The notes under the pieces: model-generated
The model's input: only the letters and a program-made list of their open reading frames with translations
What the model was told of the DNA's origin: nothing
The model's database searches: none
Assembly (NCBI GenBank): GCA_023055505.1
Contig: JALIRH010000013.1
Location: 558,001-622,000, forward strand
From: Callipepla californica brunnescens
Taxonomy: Eukaryota > Chordata > Aves > Galliformes > Odontophoridae
Direction of reading: 5' to 3'
Length of the DNA: 64,000 bases
Part shown: piece by piece, positions 13,672-25,718 of the stretch
How the letters are laid out: each line of letters begins with the position of its first letter
Numbering within the stretch: position 1 is the first letter of the stretch
Made by a program: the position numbers and the translations under genes

Positions 13672-14211
13672 TGTGAAGAACGTATCGTATTGACACCGAT
13701 CGTTGTCAATAGTAAGGAATTTATTGAGTAAGCAATAAATGAGCAAAACAGCACTGGGTGGCCGGTAGTCTCCGCTCCACCAAAGGCGCGCACCGGGGGC
13801 CTCCCAACCCCTCTTTTTCTTGTCTCTTATCTCTATATTCGTGTTTATCTTTTCTTCCTGGGCTGCGCCGGCTGGTGTTTGGGAGTCATCCTCTGTCTCC
13901 TTGCAGAGAAAAGATGAATACTGCAGTCCTCTTCAGCTCTAATCACGCATGCTTAAAGGAAGATTTCCACTTATTTTTCTTTTTCAGTTCCTTAGAAGGT
14001 CACTACTATCTGTTGTTCATTGTGCAGGTGTTAGAACAAGACACTGTGGCTCCAATTTACAAAAACATTTATATGTCTATTTTTAAGACTTCTACAGACT
14101 ACATAGTTCTAAGAGAAGGAAAAGAAAAACACATGGAAAAGTACTGACACATCTGTCTTGAGACGGTTTGATTAAGAGGTATAGAAAGTACAGAACTCAG
14201 TTTCTATCTCA
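13672..14211 (-). mobile_element. 3' LTR of the deleted ERV
   Basis: About 540 bp. On the minus strand it starts TGAGATAGAAACTGAGTTCTG next to the polypurine tract and ends in GTTCTTCACA. A polyadenylation signal (AATAAA, complement of the plus-strand TTTATT) lies near 13720, close to the 3' end as expected for R/U5. The start closely matches the remnant at 16733-16753, which supports its identity. The open frame 13758-14147 on the plus strand lies inside it and is not a gene. Confidence 0.8.
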
Positions 14212-14308
14212 ATCCCCCCTTTTCTTTTTTATCATCTTGTTCATCAAACCGTATCACTGCATCTTGAACTAAAACATGACCTTTCCCTTTTAATTGTTTC
14301 AGTCAGTG
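14209..14308 (-). pseudogene. Possible env C-terminal tail remnant
   Basis: About 32 codons run open on the minus strand and stop at a TGA formed at the LTR start, where class-I env genes often end. The composition is hydrophilic and lysine/aspartate-rich, like a cytoplasmic tail. Sequence immediately upstream has stops in this frame. Identification is by position only. Confidence 0.35.
14212..14230 (-). promoter_or_regulatory. Polypurine tract (plus-strand primer site)
   Basis: On the minus strand this is AAAAAAGAAAAGGGGGGAT directly before the LTR TG. This is the position and composition of a retroviral polypurine tract, from which plus-strand DNA synthesis is primed. It fixes the element's orientation. 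Confidence 0.85.
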
Positions 14309-14651
14309 TTTCATTGCTGCAATTATCTTATTCAGTATATAGAGACTAGAAGCCAGCATTAAGATTAGTAGGACTTAGTGAAGAAAACCATTTATCTATT
14401 TTCTAACTGGGGGGTTGTTGTCCATTCTCACCATTGTTGTCTTTGACAATAATATTGTTACTATTGTTGGTGTACTCATTTTCCAAACTGAATGCCTTCA
14501 AGTTATTTCCTCAAGTTATTTCTTAACCCCGCCCCCCTTTCTCTCTCTCTCTCTCTTTTTTTTTTTTTTTCCAATGCCAATCTAAATTAATACAGTGAGC
14601 ACTTTCAGTATTGTTTCGTGAGGAGATTAGGAGTCAAAGGTCAAGGTGATT

Positions 14652-14855
14652 TCACCTCGGAGGTGAAATCCCCACCGTTGTTCGACTCTGCCTCCCTCGC
14701 CTACTCTTTTGCTTAGAGCAGCGGGGTGCATGATCTTCTCGGCAGCAGTCGTATTCTTCGGGGGAACCTCCTATCCTTGCCTTGTAAGTCTCCCCCATCT
14801 CTATCTGTAGTTCCTTTTTGGATTTTTGAAAGCATCCTTTTGATTGCTCACAGAA
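14652..14855 (-). pseudogene. 67-codon open frame in the env interval, origin unknown
   Basis: A stop-free minus-strand stretch between the integrase fragment and the polypurine tract, with an internal ATG at about codon 19. It is rich in Arg, Lys, Glu and Cys (an EEYDCC stretch). It could be a leftover of env or of untranslated sequence. Its local GC content is higher than its neighbours'. I recognise no domain, and 67 codons can arise by chance. Confidence 0.25.
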
Positions 14856-14985
14856 CTATCTCCCAATTATCTTAAAAGGTATTCATAGGAAAAGTGAGTT
14901 CACCAGTGTTCATTATATACAATGCACAATACATATACAATATACATATAAAGCATATAATGGAATAACTGAGCTATCTTGTCTG

Positions 14986-15276
14986 TTAAAGGAAAAACAA
15001 CAGTTTTACGTTTTTTCTTAAAGTAATTTTTAGATTGTCTGAAGTCTTGGACACCTCCCACTGGGGTACTGTATCATGGATTGGTCCTTTCACTCGGCTT
15101 GCATAGGTCCATCCACGCTCAGCTGTCCAGATCGCTGTTTCTGTTGTTAATAAAACAAGAAAAGGTTCCTCCCATCGAGGAGTTAGATACAACACTTTCC
15201 ATGTTTTAATTAAACCTTTGTCTCCTAGACTGATTTTGTGTATTGCCATATCTAGTGGGGGGAGGTGTTGTACCAC
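14986..15276 (-). pseudogene. ERV pol: integrase C-terminal fragment
   Basis: A 96-codon frame. Residues 18-60 read like the SH3-like C-terminal domain of gammaretroviral integrase: a GDKGLIKTWK strand, then TPRWEEPFLVLLTTETA, then a GWTYASRVKGP ending. This domain binds DNA during integration. The zinc-binding N-terminus and the D,D-35-E catalytic core are absent: upstream sequence jumps straight to the RT connection region. It is not functional. The C-terminal extension after VKGP agrees with class-I elements. Confidence 0.75.
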
Positions 15277-15399
15277 CAGTCCTTTCTTTCTTAATTCATT
15301 CCTTCTCTAAGTCCTCCCGTATTTTAGCCTTATACTACAATCATGGGTTAAATCTTCATCCGGTTCCCCATATAAAAATTGAGCAGGATTTTGCAAACT

Positions 15400-15665
15400 T
15401 GCAGTTTCTATTTCTTTATTCATATTTCAATAGTCTAGCATCTGTAATCCACTTATCTGCTTTTTGTTGTAGTACTCCCCTTATGTTATGTGGAGTATAC
15501 ACCTCTAATTCACCCCCGAAAGTAATCTTCCCTGCTTCTTCTACTAACAGAGCTACAGAGACTATTGCTTGTAAACAGACAGGCCGTGAATCATAAGAAC
15601 AGCTTTTCTACAGTAAAGACAAATGTAAATTATCCAGATACGAAGATGCTACTCCCTATTAATTT
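15400..15665 (-). pseudogene. ERV pol: RT connection fragment
   Basis: Minus-strand translation gives a stretch resembling the RT connection domain of class-I retroviruses: alternating hydrophobic strands, then a KADKWITDARLLKYE-like end, then a stop and frame change near 15415. The spacing to the RT core is roughly as expected. The join to the integrase fragment (about 15300) is a deletion that removes RNase H and the first two integrase domains. Confidence 0.6.
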
Positions 15666-16241
15666 ACCTGTTGGTCCGGATGTGTTGGATGGTCTCAAAT
15701 CAAACTAATAAGCTTGTTGATAAGAAAACAGGATCAATATCCTGTTGTCCCAACAGATGTCTCTCTTCAGGAATTATGAGGAGCTCTCCCCCTTCAAGGT
15801 TTGAAAACTGACCCTTAGGTTAGATACCCTCTATAACCAGAATTTGGAATGTGATGAGTGTTTTGAAGAGCATCCTACTGATTTCTTTTTCCTGGCCCAT
15901 TCCTGGGTCAGTACTCCTAAAGCGATCCCTTCGTCTGTATTTACAAAAAGGTAAAATGGGCTTTTTAGATCAGGTAAGCTTAACGCTGGTGCATGAACAA
16001 GATCTACCTTGAAGTCTTCTAATCTTTGCTCATCCTCCTGGCTCCACTTTATTCAGCCATCTTGTACTAGTTTCTGCTATAAAAGCTTTACCTTACTGCT
16101 ATCATTCTCAATCCATTGTCGACAGCATCCTAGCAGCCCTAACATCTGCCTCACCTGCCTCTTGCTTCTTGGGGCTTTTAAAGATCAAATCCCATTTGCC
16201 CGTTCTGGATCTAATGTCTTATTTCCCTTTCTTAACCAATG

Positions 16242-16735
16242 TCACAAATATTTCACTTCCTCTTCTGTAAATTGTAATTTTACCTTTGAAACTTTCAATC
16301 CTTTTGAACCTAAGAAATGTATTAATTTAATGCTCCCCTGTCTAACTGTTTCCTTGTCTGTTCCAGCTAATAGTAAATCATCTACATATTGTACTAAGGT
16401 TACCTGTGGGTTTGATTGATCAGTTTTTAGTACTTGCTCAAGGTCTTGTCCAAACAAGTTAGGGGATTCTGTGAATCCCTGTGGGAGCACTATCCATCTA
16501 AGTTGTTGCTTTCTGTGGGTGTTCGGATCTTCCCATTTGAAGGCAAAGTAGTCTCTGCATTCTGCTTTCAGGGGGCAGGTCAAAAAAACATCCTTTCAAT
16601 CAATTACACTGTACCACTTAGATTCTGGGTTTAATTGACTGAGCAGGGCATAGGGGTTTACCACTACTGGGAAACGGGTAATTGTTCTCTTATTAATTTC
16701 CCTTAAGTTGTAGAACAATCTGTATGTGTCATCAG
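16242..16735 (-). pseudogene. ERV pol: reverse transcriptase core fragment
   Basis: The frame 16242-16583 carries a recognisable RT core: LPQGFTESPNLF (motif B, residues ~33-44), then YVDDLLLAG (catalytic motif C, residues ~65-73), then a GSKGLKVSKVKLQF strand. LPQGF plus YVDD with this spacing is typical of gammaretrovirus-like pol. Upstream to 16735 the same gene continues (a YALLSQLNP-like stretch and motif A), broken by a stop. It is truncated on the 5' side by a join to the LTR remnant. RT would copy viral RNA to DNA; this copy cannot. Confidence 0.85.
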
Positions 16736-16753
16736 AACTCAGTTTCTGTCACA
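16733..16753 (-). mobile_element. 21-bp remnant of the ERV 5' LTR
   Basis: Plus-strand CAGAACTCAGTTTCTGTCACA closely matches the right end of the intact LTR (CAGAACTCAGTTTCTATCTCA at 14191-14211). It abuts RT directly, so one deletion took the rest of the LTR, gag, protease and the RT N-terminus. Confidence 0.7.
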
Positions 16754-18875
16754 CCTACATGGAAATCTATATTTTTATATTTCTGAGCTGTAGCCATGAG
16801 ATTTCATTCCTTACATTTCCAACTTTGAAAGTAGTCTGTCACTTAAACTGCTATTTAATTTATCAAAGATCTCCAGTCTTCAGTGGATAATTAGTTCCTC
16901 ATTTGTATAGTTATGGAAGGCACTTATTCCTTTCATTCTATAGTGTTTATTTCAAAAGAAATAAAAATAAAGAAAAAAAAAAAACTCATCAGGATGCATT
17001 GATACAAAAACTGAAGAGGATTGAAACATACATAAATAATAATTTCCTGCTGCTTTTATTCTTATTTCACATATTCATTAAGAATTGCATTTCTTACCAT
17101 ACTAGAAAAGCTAGGGAACTGAACATCAGAGACATTTTCAGAAACATACTGAACAGTTATCTCCTGAAAGATAACACTGCTGACACTGCCTTTCTTTTTA
17201 AGATTCAGAGATCTGAAATTTTCTTCCTAAGGATTACCAGAAATGAGTAAAAGGAACAGTGCCAGGCAAAATCAGCAGATGTAAGAAAGGAGATTGTGCA
17301 TCAGAGTTGGAACTGAAGATCGAGAAATCTCTACTTCTTTATACTTTGTATGTACATGATAGAAGGATAGATTTCTTTTTCTCAGATTGTTTCAAAGATG
17401 CCGTGAAGAAACTGTACAGTTTGGTGAATGTTTTGTATTGCCATTCAATAAAACACTTGAACCTACTGTAGCAGATTTCATTGGTTTGTTTAGCTCTTAT
17501 ATTTAGTATATGAAGACTTAATATCTTGATAATGAACCGTTGCTCTTTTCGTTCCATAAAGACTTAACTCTTTGAGAGGCTTGAATATTTGAAGAATTTT
17601 ACTTCTGGTTTCTTTCACTCACAGCTAGAGGTGTTTATTAGACCAAAGAGTCTGAGCACTTCAGCTGATGAACTAATACATTACACCACATAACAGTTTT
17701 GCAGTTTCAGACTAAAAAAAACATGAGAAAAAAAGATAAATGAAATGTACGGTCAGAGATACAACTGCGATTATTTCATGTTACTTCTTTAATAATCTTT
17801 GATCAAAGAAAAGGAAGAACAAAGGTGAAAATTCTCTAAAGTAAGGAGATTCTTCTTTTTTAAAAAGTAAGTAAAATACACATTATTTGCTGTAACTTAT
17901 TTTCTCTGCTCCTCTTTTGACCATGATTCCTTGGGCTTTTTTCAGAGTGAAAAATAATCACAGTCCTACAGAAAACATAATCTACACGATATTTTGACAT
18001 TTAATTTATAGCTGTTGAAATTCTCAATGGGCATAATTAAAAATAGAGTAAGAATTTCATTAAAGTGAATAAGCAGTAAACATTTCTGTATTAACATTTG
18101 CAGAAATAAAATACTAACTGTAAGGATATAGCCAGTCTTTAGAAGGACCAAATAGAAAATATCCTCAAACAAATGTTTCTATGTTTCTAAATCAGAAAAA
18201 TAAATCTTTATCAGAGATGTTTGAAGGTATTACTTGGAACATGTGAAAGTGAATTAGTTTAATCTGGTCACTGGACTAAAATGACAAAATTTTTCCTATT
18301 TGTTTGCCATAAGAAAGTAAATGAATTACTTAAAAACTGACTTCCTGGGAAAAAAACAGCGCTGATGTTAGTAAGAGAATATATATTAGATTATAAGTGC
18401 TTGCTGAGATAAGGTAGAGTTGTATTTCATCAGTTAAGAAGATCACGTAGAAGCTCTATGACCTTCACAAAACGATACGCATTAAGAACTCAGCCTACGT
18501 TTGCATTCCTCTATTGAAGTTGCCATTTTGTATATGGAGTATGGATATTGAGATCTGACCTAAGAATGAATACTGAAATCAAAGTTTAACAAAAGGTGAA
18601 TCTCCAACCAAAATTATTTTTTGAGTCAGTAATAGGCCTGTTCTGTTGTGATAAATTATGTTTATCTGAGTGGCTATTTTCTGGTAATATCTTCAATCTT
18701 TAACAATTTGAGTCTTCCTCCAGTTATAACATTCGAAAATGAAGTACGCAATCAAAATAAAATTTGACCAGCATATTAAAACACTGAAAATCTTAACGAC
18801 AGGGAATTAAAAGTGCAATTCATTTGGTTAAATTAAACAGCAAATTGAAGTGTGTAGCTATAATTTTTAATACCC
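16754..18875. other. AT-rich non-coding sequence
   Basis: No gene or interspersed repeat recognised. The 115-codon frame at 16903-17250 is low-complexity K/N/F-rich and not protein-like. Confidence 0.55.
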
Positions 18876-19042
18876 TACATCCCTGGAGGAAATGAAGACC
18901 AGATTGGATGGGGATGGGGCCCTGGGCAGCCTGATCTGGTGGGTGGTAATCACCTTGTGGCAGGGTTTTGGAGCAACATTATCTTTAAGTTCCCTTCCAA
19001 TCCAAGCCATTCTATGATTTTATGATTCTATGGCTTTATGAA
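18876..19042 (+). mobile_element. CR1 3'-tail fragment followed by an A-rich tract
   Basis: A short CR1 end: CATCCCTGGAGG, then GGGGCCCTGGGCAGCCTGATCT, then a GTTCCCTTCCAATCC stretch and ATTCTATGATTTTATGATTCTATGG octamers. An AAAT/AAAAT-rich simple repeat (19049-19110) follows. Confidence 0.85.
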
Positions 19043-22000
19043 ATAAGAACACAAATAAAAATAAAAATTAAAATTAAAAATAAAATAAAATAAACATAAA
19101 TAAAAAAAATCCATTGGTCTGACTTGCACTCATTATTTCTGTGCTCAGATATTCTACATATTTTTTTTATTTATGTCAAATACATTTTAAAATTGCTTTT
19201 TCACCCTTGATAATGTGAATAAAATGATCTTATGATGTATCGACATTTTGTTAAACCCAGATTCAGTACAGTAATTGATGATACTGAATAGTAATGAGTC
19301 AATTTCCATGAAACATTTTGTATAATTCCAAGAAGAATTATTTATATTTCATTTAAGCTATGTCAGTTTTTTTTCCTATAGATTCTCTCTACCAGGTATG
19401 ATGCATAAGCAGAAGCAATTGTTGACAGTGTCATTTTCTTATCCATATGGGAATCCATTGTGTTGAATAACTCGCTATTGAAAATAATAATAAGTAAAAA
19501 AAAAAAAAAAACAGATACTTAAGAGGGGGTTTTCTTTTTAAAGAAGATGCAACAAGCTACCAATGCACTGCAATAACTCTATAAGTATACTTATTATTTA
19601 TTTTTTAAAACATATCTATAATTCCTGCTCTCATGTCTCCTTAATCTTATGCTTCTATATTTACTATTTTACATTTCTTCAATTTCCATGCTGCTGCTTC
19701 AAAAGAAAAAACTGAAATGAAATTAAATCTTAATAATTGAATATGTCTTTTGTGCACAGACTATCCATGCTACAAATTATCACTCACTTTAACATGATTC
19801 ACCTACTCCTAAATTGTTTCCTTTACATCTGTGAAATATGGATTTTACAGAACCATTGGAAATCCACACAGATGGAGGTGTTGCACTCTTATAGCTTATG
19901 TTTCACATAGTCAACATTCATAGAAACAGAATGTCCCACATTGGAAGGGGCAATTTAGCAAGGGAATCCACGAATGATGGCCATTATTGCTCAAGAATTA
20001 ATTCTTAAAGGCTCAGGAGTGGGCTGGGAGCTCTCACTATGACTCCAGGAAAAAAAACAACAACACAGAGATTGCCATCATTTGAAGAAGGGACAGGCAA
20101 TTCAGGAAGAGCACAAGGATATCACTAAGGTATACAGAGGGCAAAGAACTTAATCTGTTCACTATTGTTAAAGATAATAAAATTAAAAAATGAAAATAAA
20201 AAAATAAAAAATATGTATGATGTTCTCAGCTAATGTCTGATGAACCTCCCGTAAGAACAGGGACAGTTGATCCAGATGTCTCTCTGTTCCTTAAAGAGTA
20301 AATCACTGGTTTCATCATCCTAGATAGGTGATCTATAGTACATTGCAACCAGGACATCCCCTTGCATTGATTGTCCTTTAGAGAGGCTCTCAACTCTGTC
20401 GTCACCAACTGACAGCTAAATATAATTTAGCCTCTCTATGGAACATCTGTACTGAGCACTGTGAATACAGGCTGGAGAAGAGTAAGGACTTATGTGTCCC
20501 ATCTTGTAGTTAGCAAAAGCAAAATCAGTACATTTGAGCCTGCATATCGTTTATGAGATGAGAAAATGAATTCTTTCTCCACTGCTGAAAGTCAGCTGGC
20601 AATATAAGCCTCAAAAATGTTGTAAAATATAGATGTGTAAAAAGCAATTGAGTGACTTAATAAATATCTACTTATTTTTACACTATGAGATCTAATGTTT
20701 ATTTATCATTTTATTATCATTTTAATCTTGGTATGTCACCTATGACATGAAAAGTATCCCTGAACATGTCACTTGTTTGTCTGGAAATTCACATTTTCCA
20801 CAAAAACAAGCTACAAGCAGGTCTAGAGTCTCATACAAAGCTTGGATAAACCCACTGTTGAATCAGATCACTTCATTTCCTGCAGCATCTGCTAGCAGTA
20901 CTACATGGAATGCTTGTCCCAACGACGAGCCCTTTCCAAACAAAGAAATTCACTGTGATTTCAGTCACAAGGGTTTTAATTTCATTAGCAATTCTTGATT
21001 ACTGTACAGTTCTTCATTCTGCATAGATCAAAATGCAGATGGTGTCATAGATAAAGAAATAGATAAATACTTTCATAAGGGTCAATAAGGAAAGCATGTC
21101 TCTTCCAAGTTTTCAATAGCAAAAGTTGTCAGATGCTCCACAGTATTTTCACAGAGATTAACTCAACTTTACAGTTTTCTTCCCATTAATGTGATAAATA
21201 CGCTCCATACAGTAAATATCACCAATAAGCATATAATTCAGTTGTACTCAGTGAATACTTGAGGAAAGCAAAATTAAAAAAAAAAGCAAAAAAAAAAAGC
21301 CAGTGTTCTTTTTTTCTTTTATATTCATTGGGATATATCCATTTCCCTCATCTGAACTTAAACACCTGCAACACATCAGTATGCCTGCGAGCAGTTGGGG
21401 AACCTTCTATTTCTTTCACACTTCTGAAATAAAACTTGTGTTGTACTGCAGGAGCTTTTATCCCTCCTCCCACAGGACATGAAGTCTGATTGCTTACAAA
21501 ATGACAAACGCTTTGAGATTTTGAGTGTATTTGAAAGGAATTAATTTGCAGTATTTTAATCTCAGAATCTGTGTATCATGGAAGATGGATAAAGAAAAGA
21601 AGTTATACAGAAAGAGACTGTTGATGCTAGTTATGAAAAAAAAGATCTTAAAAATAAGTTAGGGCTTAATTTGCATTAGAGAAGAATTATTAACATGAAA
21701 AAGACCTTGTTCGATCACATTCTTCAACTTTCACATAACTTATGGAACTATACAGGCTTGCCCAGTGCAGAGTAACAAATTATTTAACATTTGAGGACCC
21801 AACTGCAGCAAATTTTCAACAGTTTCTATTAAATATCTTTTTTTTTACATCTACTAAAATGAGAAACAGATACAAGTACATTTTTGAAACATCTGCACAG
21901 AAAAGTATTTGGAAATAATCAGAGATAAGGTATCAGACTCATCAAACTCATGCAGTGTTCCACTTACTACAGAAAAAATCTTGTTCATTTTGGATCAGTT

Positions 22001-22570
22001 TCCCATACCATCTTTTTGACTCACCAGCACCGAAAATAATTTACTGAGTACAGTCCTGCATTTAGCTAGAAAGAACATCACTGCAGGACCAACAGTTTGC
22101 ACCTCACTGATAGGCTTCCTCTAGTATGTCTTCTTATTAGCTGCCATTTTGGAGTTCTAAGGTAGCAAGAACTATCATGAATTAGCTATATTCTTTTTTT
22201 CTACATGAATCAATAAATGAATAATTCCAGAGTACAGAGCACCAAATTTAATTCTCCTCAAGGTGATCCAGTGTCATCCTTGTCTCAAGCAAAACTGACA
22301 CTGCTTTGAAATGTATACTTAAATGAAAAACGCTAGAGCACAAGCATTTTTTCCTTCTTCTCAAGCAATTCTTTTTCTTTTAAGTGTCAGTTATATTTGA
22401 CAGAAACATTTTCCACATTTAAAACACTTTCTATTTCTGAGTACTATTCCTTGTTCAAAACACCTTCCAATCAAAACAACTGCCGTGTTAAATTTCTGAA
22501 TGTTCAGAGGAGAATATTCTAATGCTTCTCATCTGAAACCTATTCTCCATAGGCCATACACTAACAGAAA
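19043..22570. other. AT-rich non-coding sequence
   Basis: Holds an A-rich simple repeat (19049-19110), a poly-A run (19497-19512) and A/G-rich runs (21274-21299). The open frames at 20226-20408 and 20747-20998 are short and show no family resemblance. Confidence 0.55.
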
Positions 22571-23299
22571 AATGGATCATTCATCTGAGAGTACTGAGGG
22601 AGCTGGAAGAGATGATTGCTAAGCCACCTTCCATCATTCATCAGCAGACCTGGTCAACTAGGAGGTACTAGATGACTGGAAACTTGCTAATGTTGTAACC
22701 ATCTATAAGAAGGGTCAGAAGGAGGATGTGGGGAAATAGAGGCTTGTCAGCCTGACCTCACTATGGGGAAAGTCACAGAGCAGACTGCCTTCACTGCAAT
22801 CATGTGGCATGTGCAGGACAACCAAGAAATCAGGACTTCATGAGAGGCAGGTCCTTTTCACCAATCCAACCTCCTCCTGAGATCAAATGATCTGCCTAGT
22901 TTAAGAGGGAAAGGCTGTGGATATTATCTACCTAGACTTTAGTAAAGCTTTTGACTATATCTGCTGCAGTATTCTCCTGGAAAAGCAGGCAGCATGAGGC
23001 TTGTACAGGCATGATCTTTGCCAGTTAAAAAAGTGTCTGAAGGGTCAGGCCCAGAGAGTGGTGGTGAGTGAAGTAAAATCCAGCTGGCTGCAGGTCACAA
23101 GTGATGCTCCCCAGTGCCTGTTATTTGGGCCAGTCTTGTTTAGCACCTTCACTGATGATCTTGACAAGGAGAAAGAGTGCATTCTCTGAAAATTTGCAGA
23201 TGACACAAAGGTGGGAAGCTTGGGGCAGATTAGCTGGAAGAAGAATCTGGAAGAAATGAACATGGGGGTGTTGGTCAACAGTTGACTGAACATGAATCA
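22571..23299 (+). mobile_element. CR1 LINE fragment (RT core), old
   Basis: Matches the RT region of the neighbouring CR1 copy from the [13 protein letters not shown] start (about 22580) through motif A (22929 on, a YLDFSKAFD remnant) and motif C (about 23190) to a LNMNQ-like stretch at 23290. It has many stops and indels, including a lost motif B. It stops where the next CR1 starts and has no 3' tail. Confidence 0.85.
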
Positions 23300-23427
23300 G
23301 GGGGATGGTCTGTAGGGGTGACATCATGGTGGGGGTATGTTATAGACCGCCTAGTCAGGATGAAGAGATAGATGAGGTGTTCTGCAGGCAACTAGTAGAT
23401 GTTGCATGATGGCCAGCACTTATTCTC

Positions 23428-24225
23428 ATGGGAGACTTCAACTTCCCTGATATATGCTGGAAATACAATACTGCACAGAGGAAGCAGTCCATGAGATTTC
23501 TGGAGTGTGTGGAAGATAGCTTCCTGACACAGCTGGTGCAAGAACCTACCAGGGGAGGTGACCTGCTAGACCTGCTCTTCACTAACAGAGAAGGACTAGT
23601 AGGAGATGTGAAGCCTGGGGACTGTCTTGGCCAGAGTGACCATGAAATGGTAGAGTTTGCTATTCTTGGTGATGTCAAGAGGGTGACAGGCAAAAATGCT
23701 ACCTTGGACTTCCAGAGGGCAGACTTTGACCTGTTCAGGATGCTTGTTGCAAGGGTCCCTTGGGACTCGCTCCTGAGGGGTAAAGGTGTCCAGGAAGCCT
23801 GGATGCTCCTCAAGATGGAAATCTTAAAGGCACAGGAGCAGGCTGTCCCTGAGTCCCGTAAGTTGAGCTGGAGGGGAAGAAGACCAGCGTGGATGAACCG
23901 GGAGCTTTTGTTGAGGCTTCGGGAAAAAAAGAGAGTCTATGTCCTCCGTAAGATGGGACAGGCTACTTGGGGAGACTACAGAGAACATGCCAAGATTTGC
24001 AGGCAGGAAGTTAGAAATGCAAAAGCCCAGCTTGAACTTAGACTGGCTACTGCAGTAAAGGAGAGCAAAAAATCCTTTTGCAAATTTATTAGCAGTAAAA
24101 GAAGAAATAAGGAGAATTTATCTTCTTTACTTGATGCGGCAAGGAATGTAACCATGGAGGATAAGGAAAGGGCTGAGGTTCTCAATGCCTTCTTCACGTC
24201 TGTCTTTAATAGAAAGATCAGTTAA
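23428..24225 (+). pseudogene. CR1 ORF2: endonuclease C-terminal half and linker
   Basis: A 265-codon frame (the real frame extends upstream to about 23310). Residues 2-5 are GDFN and residues 70-72 are SDH, both signature motifs of the apurinic-like (EEP) endonuclease that nicks target DNA in LINE retrotransposition. Residues 47-53 (LDLLFTN) fit the strand before the active site. Residues 140-260 are the basic, helical linker before RT. The catalytic N-terminal half is missing. The frame ends in a TAA at 24223, whereas intact CR1 would read on into RT. Confidence 0.85.
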
Positions 24226-24338
24226 CCTCAGGATACTTTTTGCCCTGACCTGGAAGTCTGGGATGAAGTGCATAATATACCCCCTGTGATCCTAGCAGAG
24301 ACAGAGACCTGCTCCTCCATCTGAACTGCCGCGAGTCC

Positions 24339-25718
24339 ATGGGACCAGATGGGATCCACCCAAGGGTGCTGAAGGAGCTGGCAGAGGTGATTGCCAAGCC
24401 GCTTTCTACCATCTGTCAGCATTCTTGGTCATCTGGAGAGGTCCCACAAGATTGGAGGCTTGCCGATGTGACTCCCATCTACAAGAAAGGCCGTAAGGAA
24501 GATCCAGGGAACTACAGGCCTGTCAGCCTGACCTCGATATCAGGGAAAGTTATGGAGCAGTTGATCTTGAGGGAGATCACATGGCACGTGCATGGCAACC
24601 AGGGGATCAGACCCAGCCAGCACGGGTTCACAAAGGGCAGGTCGTGCTTGCCCAACCTCGTCTCCTTGTATGACTGGGTGACCAGACTGGTAGATGAGGG
24701 AAAGGCTGTTGATGTAGTCTACCTGGACTTCAGCAAAGCCTTTGACACAGTCTCCCACAGTATTCTCCTGGGGAAACTGGAAGCCCGTGGTGTGGACAGG
24801 TTCACTCTTCTCTGGGTTGAGAATTGGCTAGAGGACCGTGCCCAGTGGGTAGTGGTTAATGGAGTTAAGTTGAGCTGGCATCCCATTACAAGTGGTGTCC
24901 CCCAGGGGTCAGTATTGGGGCCCATCTTGTTTAATATCTTTATTGATGACCTAGATGAGGGGATCAAGTGTACCCTCAGTAAGTTTGCAGATGACACCAA
25001 GTTGGGAGGACGTGTCAATCTGCCTGAGGGTAGGGAGGCCCTTCAGAGGGATCTGGAGAGGCTGAATAGCTGGGCTGAGGTCAATGGGATGAGGTTCAAT
25101 AAGGCCAAGTGCTGGGTGCTGCACTTTGGCCACAATAACCCCATGCAATGCTATAGGCTTGGGGCAGAATGGCTTGAAGACTGTACAGAGGAAAAGGACC
25201 TGGGGGCATTGGTTGATGCCCGGCTCAACATGAACCAGCAGTGTGCCCAGGTGGCCAAGAAGGCCAATGGCATCCTGGCCTGTATTAGAAATAGTGTAGC
25301 CAGCAGGAGCAGGGAGGTGATCATCCCCCTGTACTCAGCTCTGGTGTGGCCGCACCTCAAGTACTGTGTTCAGTTTTGGGCCCCTCACTACAAGAAAGAC
25401 ATCGAGACCCTGGAGCGTGTTCAGAGAAGGGCAACAAAACTGGTGAGGGGTCTGGAGCACAAGTCTTACGAGGAGCGGCTGAAGGAGCTGGGATTGTTTA
25501 GTCTGGAGAAAAGGAGGCTCAGAGGAGACCTCATCGCACTCTACCACTTCCTGAAGGGAGGCTGTGGTGAGGAGGTAGTCGGCCTCTTCTCCCAGATAAC
25601 TAATGACAGGACGAGAGAGAATGGCCACAAGTTGCGCCGGAGAAGATTTAGATTAGATTTGAGGAAAATATTTTTCTCTGAAAGAGTGGTCAGACACTGG
25701 TTGAGGCACCATCCCTAG
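24339..25718 (+). pseudogene. CR1 ORF2: reverse transcriptase, 459 codons open
   Basis: A non-LTR reverse transcriptase that would copy CR1 RNA at the nicked target. Palm motif A is [11 protein letters not shown] (residues 128-138, catalytic Asp about 130). Motif B is [15 protein letters not shown] (185-199). Motif C is FADD (216-219), with both catalytic aspartates kept. The thumb and C-terminal region includes [17 protein letters not shown] (~365-381). The frame begins in the [13 protein letters not shown] segment that is normally internal to ORF2, so the methionine is not a true start. It stops about 45 residues early because of a small deletion near 25703. Without an endonuclease or start region it is a dead copy, although its RT core is nearly intact. 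Confidence 0.9.

Larger units (their letters stand above)
13672..16753 (-). mobile_element. Deleted class-I endogenous retrovirus (gammaretrovirus-like)
   Basis: On the minus strand the element reads: ~21 bp of 5' LTR (16733-16753), RT, the RT connection region, the integrase C-terminus, a degraded env interval, a polypurine tract, and the 3' LTR (13672-14211). A typical full copy would be about 8 kb and this one is 3.1 kb. Gag, protease, the start of RT, RNase H, the integrase core and most of env are missing. The outer ends are TGTGA and TCACA, and the inverted match extends to 9 bp (13668-13676 against 16749-16757). No direct target duplication can be identified. Stops and frame changes make it non-functional. 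Confidence 0.82.

Noticed and set aside
13758..14147. 129-codon plus-strand frame
   Set aside because: Lies inside the ERV 3' LTR on the antisense strand; no protein-like features.
15243..16419. Plus-strand frames of 117 and 136 codons
   Set aside because: Antisense shadows of the ERV pol fragments on the minus strand.
13668..16757. 9-bp terminal inverted repeat suggesting a DNA transposon
   Set aside because: Internal RT, polypurine tract and LTR show a retrovirus; the match extends LTR TGTGA/TCACA ends by a few flanking bases, probably by chance.
16903..17250. 115-codon plus-strand frame
   Set aside because: Low-complexity K/N/F-rich translation of AT-rich DNA.
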